From Shinella zoogloeoides (GTDB lineage: Bacteria; Pseudomonadota; Alphaproteobacteria; Rhizobiales; Rhizobiaceae): a stretch of DNA of 64,000 nt. The translations under genes were made by a program, and so were the position numbers. This document shows positions 62,201 to 64,000 of this stretch, in pieces. The first letter of the stretch is position 1; every line of letters begins with the position of its first letter. The notes below the pieces were generated by a model. It had not been told where the DNA came from and did not search any database. It saw only the letters and a list, made by a program, of their open reading frames with translations. The DNA lies in the NCBI RefSeq assembly GCF_033705735.1, contig NZ_CP131130.1, forward strand, positions 933,001 through 997,000, written 5' to 3'.

Positions 62201-63031
62201 GGCGCGGCGCGTCGTGCCGCCCGACTTGATGGCGCCGGCCGCGCGGTCGCCGATCTTCAGGAAGCTCATCAGGCCCGAGGAGCGGCCGCCGCCCGAAAGC
62301 TTCTCGCCTTCGCCGCGCAGATGCGAGAAGTTGGAGCCGGTGCCGGAGCCGTATTTGAAGAGGCGCGCTTCACGCACCCACAGGTCCATGATGCCGTTCT
62401 CGTTGACGAGATCGTCCTCGACGGACTGGATGAAGCAGGCATGCGGCTGGGGATGCTCGTAGGCCGACCTGGACTTGGTCAGCTTGCCGGTGAAGGGGTC
62501 GACATAGAAATGGCCCTGGCCGGGACCGTCGATGCCATAGGCCCAGTGCAGGCCCGTGTTGAACCACTGCGGCGAGTTCGGGGCGACGCGCTGCGTGGCG
62601 AGCATGTAGGCGAGTTCGTCCTTGAAGGCGGCAGCGTCTTCCTCGGAAGCGAAATACTTGCCCTTCCAGCCCCAGTAGGTCCAGGTGCCGGCAAGACGGT
62701 CGAAGACCTGGCGGGCATCGGTTTCCGAGCCGAAGCGCTCACCCTCGGGAAGCGCTTTCAAGGCTTCGGTATCGGGCACGGAGCGCCACAGGAAGGAGGG
62801 AACGTCGTTCTCCTCGACCTTCTTCAGCCGCGCCGGCACGCCGGCCTTGCGGAAGTATTTCTGCGCGAGGATGTCGGCGGCGACCTGGGAGAACTGCGCC
62901 GGCACGTCGATATCGGCCAGGCGGAAGACGATGGAGCCGTCCGGGTTCTTGATCTCGCTGGTGGCCTTGCGGAACTCGATCTCCGCATAGGCCGACTGGC
63001 CAGGTTTTGTGAAGCGACGTTCTATGCGCAT
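59216..63031 (-). CDS. nrdJ: Vitamin B12-dependent ribonucleoside-diphosphate reductase (class II)
   Basis: Makes deoxyribonucleotides using adenosylcobalamin, so it works with or without oxygen. 1271 residues from ATG 63031 ([20 protein letters not shown]), which has GAGGA upstream. Marks: [29 protein letters not shown] (substrate-site Cys), the radical-site [41 protein letters not shown], and a C-terminal cysteine cluster [12 protein letters not shown]...CEKCDTCG (redox-active and metal-like). The insert [22 protein letters not shown] near residue 940 is low-complexity. It has an NrdR site upstream. No cobalamin riboswitch seen. Confidence 0.96.
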   Translation of the reverse strand: MRIERRFTKPGQSAYAEIEFRKATSEIKNPDGSIVFRLADIDVPAQFSQVAADILAQKYFRKAGVPARLKKVEENDVPSFLWRSVPDTEALKALPEGERFGSETDARQVFDRLAGTWTYWGWKGKYFASEEDAAAFKDELAYMLATQRVAPNSPQWFNTGLHWAYGIDGPGQGHFYVDPFTGKLTKSRSAYEHPQPHACFIQSVEDDLVNENGIMDLWVREARLFKYGSGTGSNFSHLRGEGEKLSGGGRSSGLMSFLKIGDRAAGAIKSGGTTRRAAKMVVVDIDHPDIEDYINWKVKEEQKVAALVTGSKIVAGHLKAIMKACVNCSAEGERCYDPAENPALKREIRAAKKSQVPENYIKRVVQFARQGYKDIEFKTYDTDWDSEAYLTVSGQNSNNSVSLKDDFLRAVENDGEWHLTARKDGKVMKTLKARDLWESISYAAWASADPGLHFNTTMNDWHTCPAAGPIRASNPCSEYMFLDDTACNLASLNLLQFKDAATKKINIADYEHAVRLWTIVLEVSVMMAQFPSRQIAELSYEYRTLGLGYANIGGLLMSSGIPYDSAEGRAIAGALTAIMTGVAYATSAEMAGELGPFPGFAPNRDNMLRVMRNHRRAAYGETAGYEALSVNPVALIHDECSDPALVAHATAAWDKAVALGEKHGYRNAQTTVIAPTGTIGLVMDCDTTGIEPDFALVKFKKLAGGGYFKIINRAVPEALRTLGYSESQIAEIEAYAVGHGNMNQAPAINPSTLKAKGFTDEKIEAVNAGLKSAFDIKFAFNQWTLGADFLKETLKVTDEQLSDMSFNLLEHVGFTRKDIEAANIHVCGAMTLEGAPFLKAEHLPVFDCANPCGKIGKRYLSVESHIRMMAAAQPFISGAISKTINMPNEATVEDCKNAYMLSWKLALKANALYRDGSKLSQPLNASLIEDEEDEDDAVEALVAAPAAAQAVQVTEKIVERIVERLVRDREKLPNRRQGYTQKAVIGGHKVYLRTGEFGDGRLGEIFIDMHKEGAAFRAMMNNFAIAISLGLQYGVPLEEYVEAFTFTKFEPAGMVIGNDAIKNATSILDYVFRELAVSYLGRHDLAHVDTSDFGNTALGKGIQEGKTNLISTGWTRGHKPTLVQGGQSERSLSEPKGAATAAPAKAASTGNVTSFAGSAARKLEPATAVATSEIVAFKRDYEERAAELAEEIAEEVADEAPESVTALFSDKAAAEAASAKAEAKKLEAERRMRSIAQGYTGNMCSECQNFTMVRNGTCEKCDTCGATSGCS

Positions 63032-63798
63032 TTCCGTTGTCCTCTGCTGCCGCATCCTGTCGTTGAAAACAGGGCGCAATTAACCCCGTCCGGCCGCAAT
63101 GCCCTTGCAGCCAGCCCCGATCTTCCAATCCTTGCGGGAAACCCGATCGATCTCGGATGTCCTGTATCTTGTGCTGAGTTTGGCTGCAAACACTAAATAT
63201 AGTATTAACAGATAGTTTATTCCAGACCCTGCGGGCGCGAAGGCGCATCAAAAAACCGGGCGCAAAAGCACCCTTGCGGTGAGCGGATCATCCGCCCCGC
63301 CGCATGCGCAGGAAACGCGATTTCGTGATGGGAACCGACCTCGTAACTTTACGGTCCAGTCGCCGCCGCAACTTGGAATTCATTAACCTCATCAGCCCGA
63401 TTCTCGTCAAGGGCTGGTTTGTGAATGAAGTTTGAACTCTATATCTTGTGCCTGTGGGCTGTGGAAAATGGGGACATCGCGCAAGGCCTGAAAAATCAGC
63501 AGGTTCCGGCCGAAAGGTGAGGCGGCGTGACATGCCTCTGTGGAAAAGCAAAAAAAATCATGGGTGAAAAGAAGGGATTTTTCGACATCCCGACATCAGG
63601 GAATAGTCATCCCCGAAGAGTTGTGATCCGTGGATAAAGTGATTCTCCCTGCCGTCAACCCGACTCGCCGGCGGCCCTTTTTAGCGGCCGCGATGCTGCG
63701 GCTTCCCGGGCGGAAACGCCCGGAAAACGGCTGGAAAAGGCGAGGACTCTGGCGCGAAAGAAACGCCGGCGCACAGGGCAGGCGAGACGCCGCCGCTA
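63032..63798. promoter_or_regulatory. nrdJ upstream region, no gene seen
   Basis: 767 bases. Near nrdJ it is AT-rich and carries two NrdR-type boxes. Further right are three DnaA-box-like nonamers (63460, 63539, 63629). A short basic ORF on the minus strand (31-87 codons around 63288-63551) has no site or homology I know. A CCGGGCG-GAAA-CGCCCGG hairpin lies at 63706-63723. Confidence 0.5.
63159..63205 (-). promoter_or_regulatory. Paired NrdR boxes before nrdJ
   Basis: Box 1, 63190-63205, ACACTAAATATAGTAT, matches the NrdR consensus (ACACTATATATAGTGT) at 14 of 16 positions. Box 2, 63159-63174, is degenerate (9 of 16) but lies exactly 31 bases away, the usual spacing of NrdR pairs. Confidence 0.75.
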
Positions 63799-64000
63799 TC
63801 AGCCGCGGCTGCCCTTGGCGATCGGCTCCTGGTAGGTGAAGCCCATGTCCCAGGGGAAATAGATCCAGGTGTCCTGGCTGACTTCGGTGACGAAGGTGTC
63901 GACCAGCGGACGGCCCTTGGGCTTGGCGTAGACGGCGGCGAAATGCGCTTTCGGCAGCATGGCGCGGACCTGCGCGGCGGTCTTGCCGGTATCCGTCAGG
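63799..64000 (-). CDS. gpt: Xanthine phosphoribosyltransferase, 3' part (5' end beyond window)
   Basis: Salvages xanthine (and guanine) with PRPP. Only the last 66 codons are in the window. Hand translation of the minus strand: [20 protein letters not shown], then [20 protein letters not shown] and [20 protein letters not shown], stop TGA at 63799-63801. The TDTG-KTA part is the end of the PRPP-binding motif, and [11 protein letters not shown]...[10 protein letters not shown] is the signature of Gpt. Same strand as nrdJ. Confidence 0.88.
   Translation of the reverse strand, partial: LTDTGKTAAQVRAMLPKAHFAAVYAKPKGRPLVDTFVTEVSQDTWIYFPWDMGFTYQEPIAKGSRG

Noticed and set aside
59144..63196. A 1350-residue open frame antisense to nrdJ
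   Set aside because: Antisense shadow; Gly/Ala/Arg/Val repeats without motifs, while nrdJ is unmistakable.
63032..63300. Cobalamin riboswitch before nrdJ
   Set aside because: I looked for the B12-box core (GCCACTG-type) on the minus strand and found none; NrdR boxes explain control better.
63288..63551. Basic 87-residue ORF on the minus strand
   Set aside because: No ribosome binding site, no recognisable product; it crosses an AT-variable, probably non-coding region.
63460..63637. Replication origin near the DnaA-like boxes
   Set aside because: Three degenerate boxes over 180 bases with no AT-rich unwinding cluster and no dnaA, hemE, parAB or repABC genes nearby.

Overview
The window is a stretch of chromosome from an alphaproteobacterium, most likely a member of the Rhizobiaceae (Rhizobium/Agrobacterium/Ensifer/Shinella type). 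Grounds: GC-rich coding sequence, RNase E with a long acidic insertion in its S1 domain, an msrPQ pair, vitamin B12-dependent ribonucleotide reductase NrdJ, two tuf genes, and several small proteins of a kind I associate with rhizobia. The genus cannot be fixed by eye. Nearly all of the window is housekeeping sequence; I see no phage, insertion sequence, CRISPR array or rRNA gene.

Layout. (1) 1-8000: the 5' part of rne (minus strand, cut by the window start), then divergently amiC, mrcA and prfB, the last with an intact programmed +1 frameshift site. (2) 8000-14100: a mixed region with a secreted protein, NAD kinase, several genes of 41-63 codons (two of them overlapping), a DUF3592-like membrane protein, tRNA-Thr, a LysR regulator divergent from azoR, and rlmB. 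(3) 14160-29992: tRNA-Tyr, tRNA-Gly, a small lipoprotein, the first tuf, a secreted protein of unknown role, tRNA-Trp, secE-nusG, rplKAJL and rpoBC. This is the classical tRNA-tufB-secE-nusG-rpl-rpoBC order with two extra genes inserted. (4) 30080-31515: a cytochrome c peroxidase behind a good FixK/FNR box, and a small acidic protein. (5) 31793-51600: the complete str-S10-spc-alpha ribosomal superoperon (rpsL to rplQ) including fusA, the second tuf, secY, adk and rpoA. It is not one transcription unit by eye: internal terminators and promoters separate S10 from spc, rplO from secY, and adk from rpsM. (6) 51600-64000: msrPQ, a Deg protease overlapping rarA, a DUF1883 protein, an alpha/beta hydrolase, a 56-residue acidic protein, an EEP-family membrane protein, nrdJ, and the 3' end of gpt (xanthine phosphoribosyltransferase), cut by the window end.

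How it works together: most genes serve transcription and translation (RNA polymerase core, translation factors, most ribosomal proteins outside the S2/S4 and other stand-alone loci, Sec translocon core, three tRNA loci), with RNA decay (rne), cell-wall synthesis and remodelling (mrcA, amiC), envelope protein quality control (Deg, msrPQ) and dNTP supply (nrdJ). The most informative non-coding signals are the prfB frameshift element, a two-box NrdR site before nrdJ, the FixK/FNR box before the peroxidase, attenuator-like hairpins in the rplJL and str leaders (the latter with a possible leader peptide), a long perfect inverted repeat between rplL and rpoB, and an inverted-repeat element whose two arms contain the stop codons of the convergent genes rarA and the DUF1883 gene.
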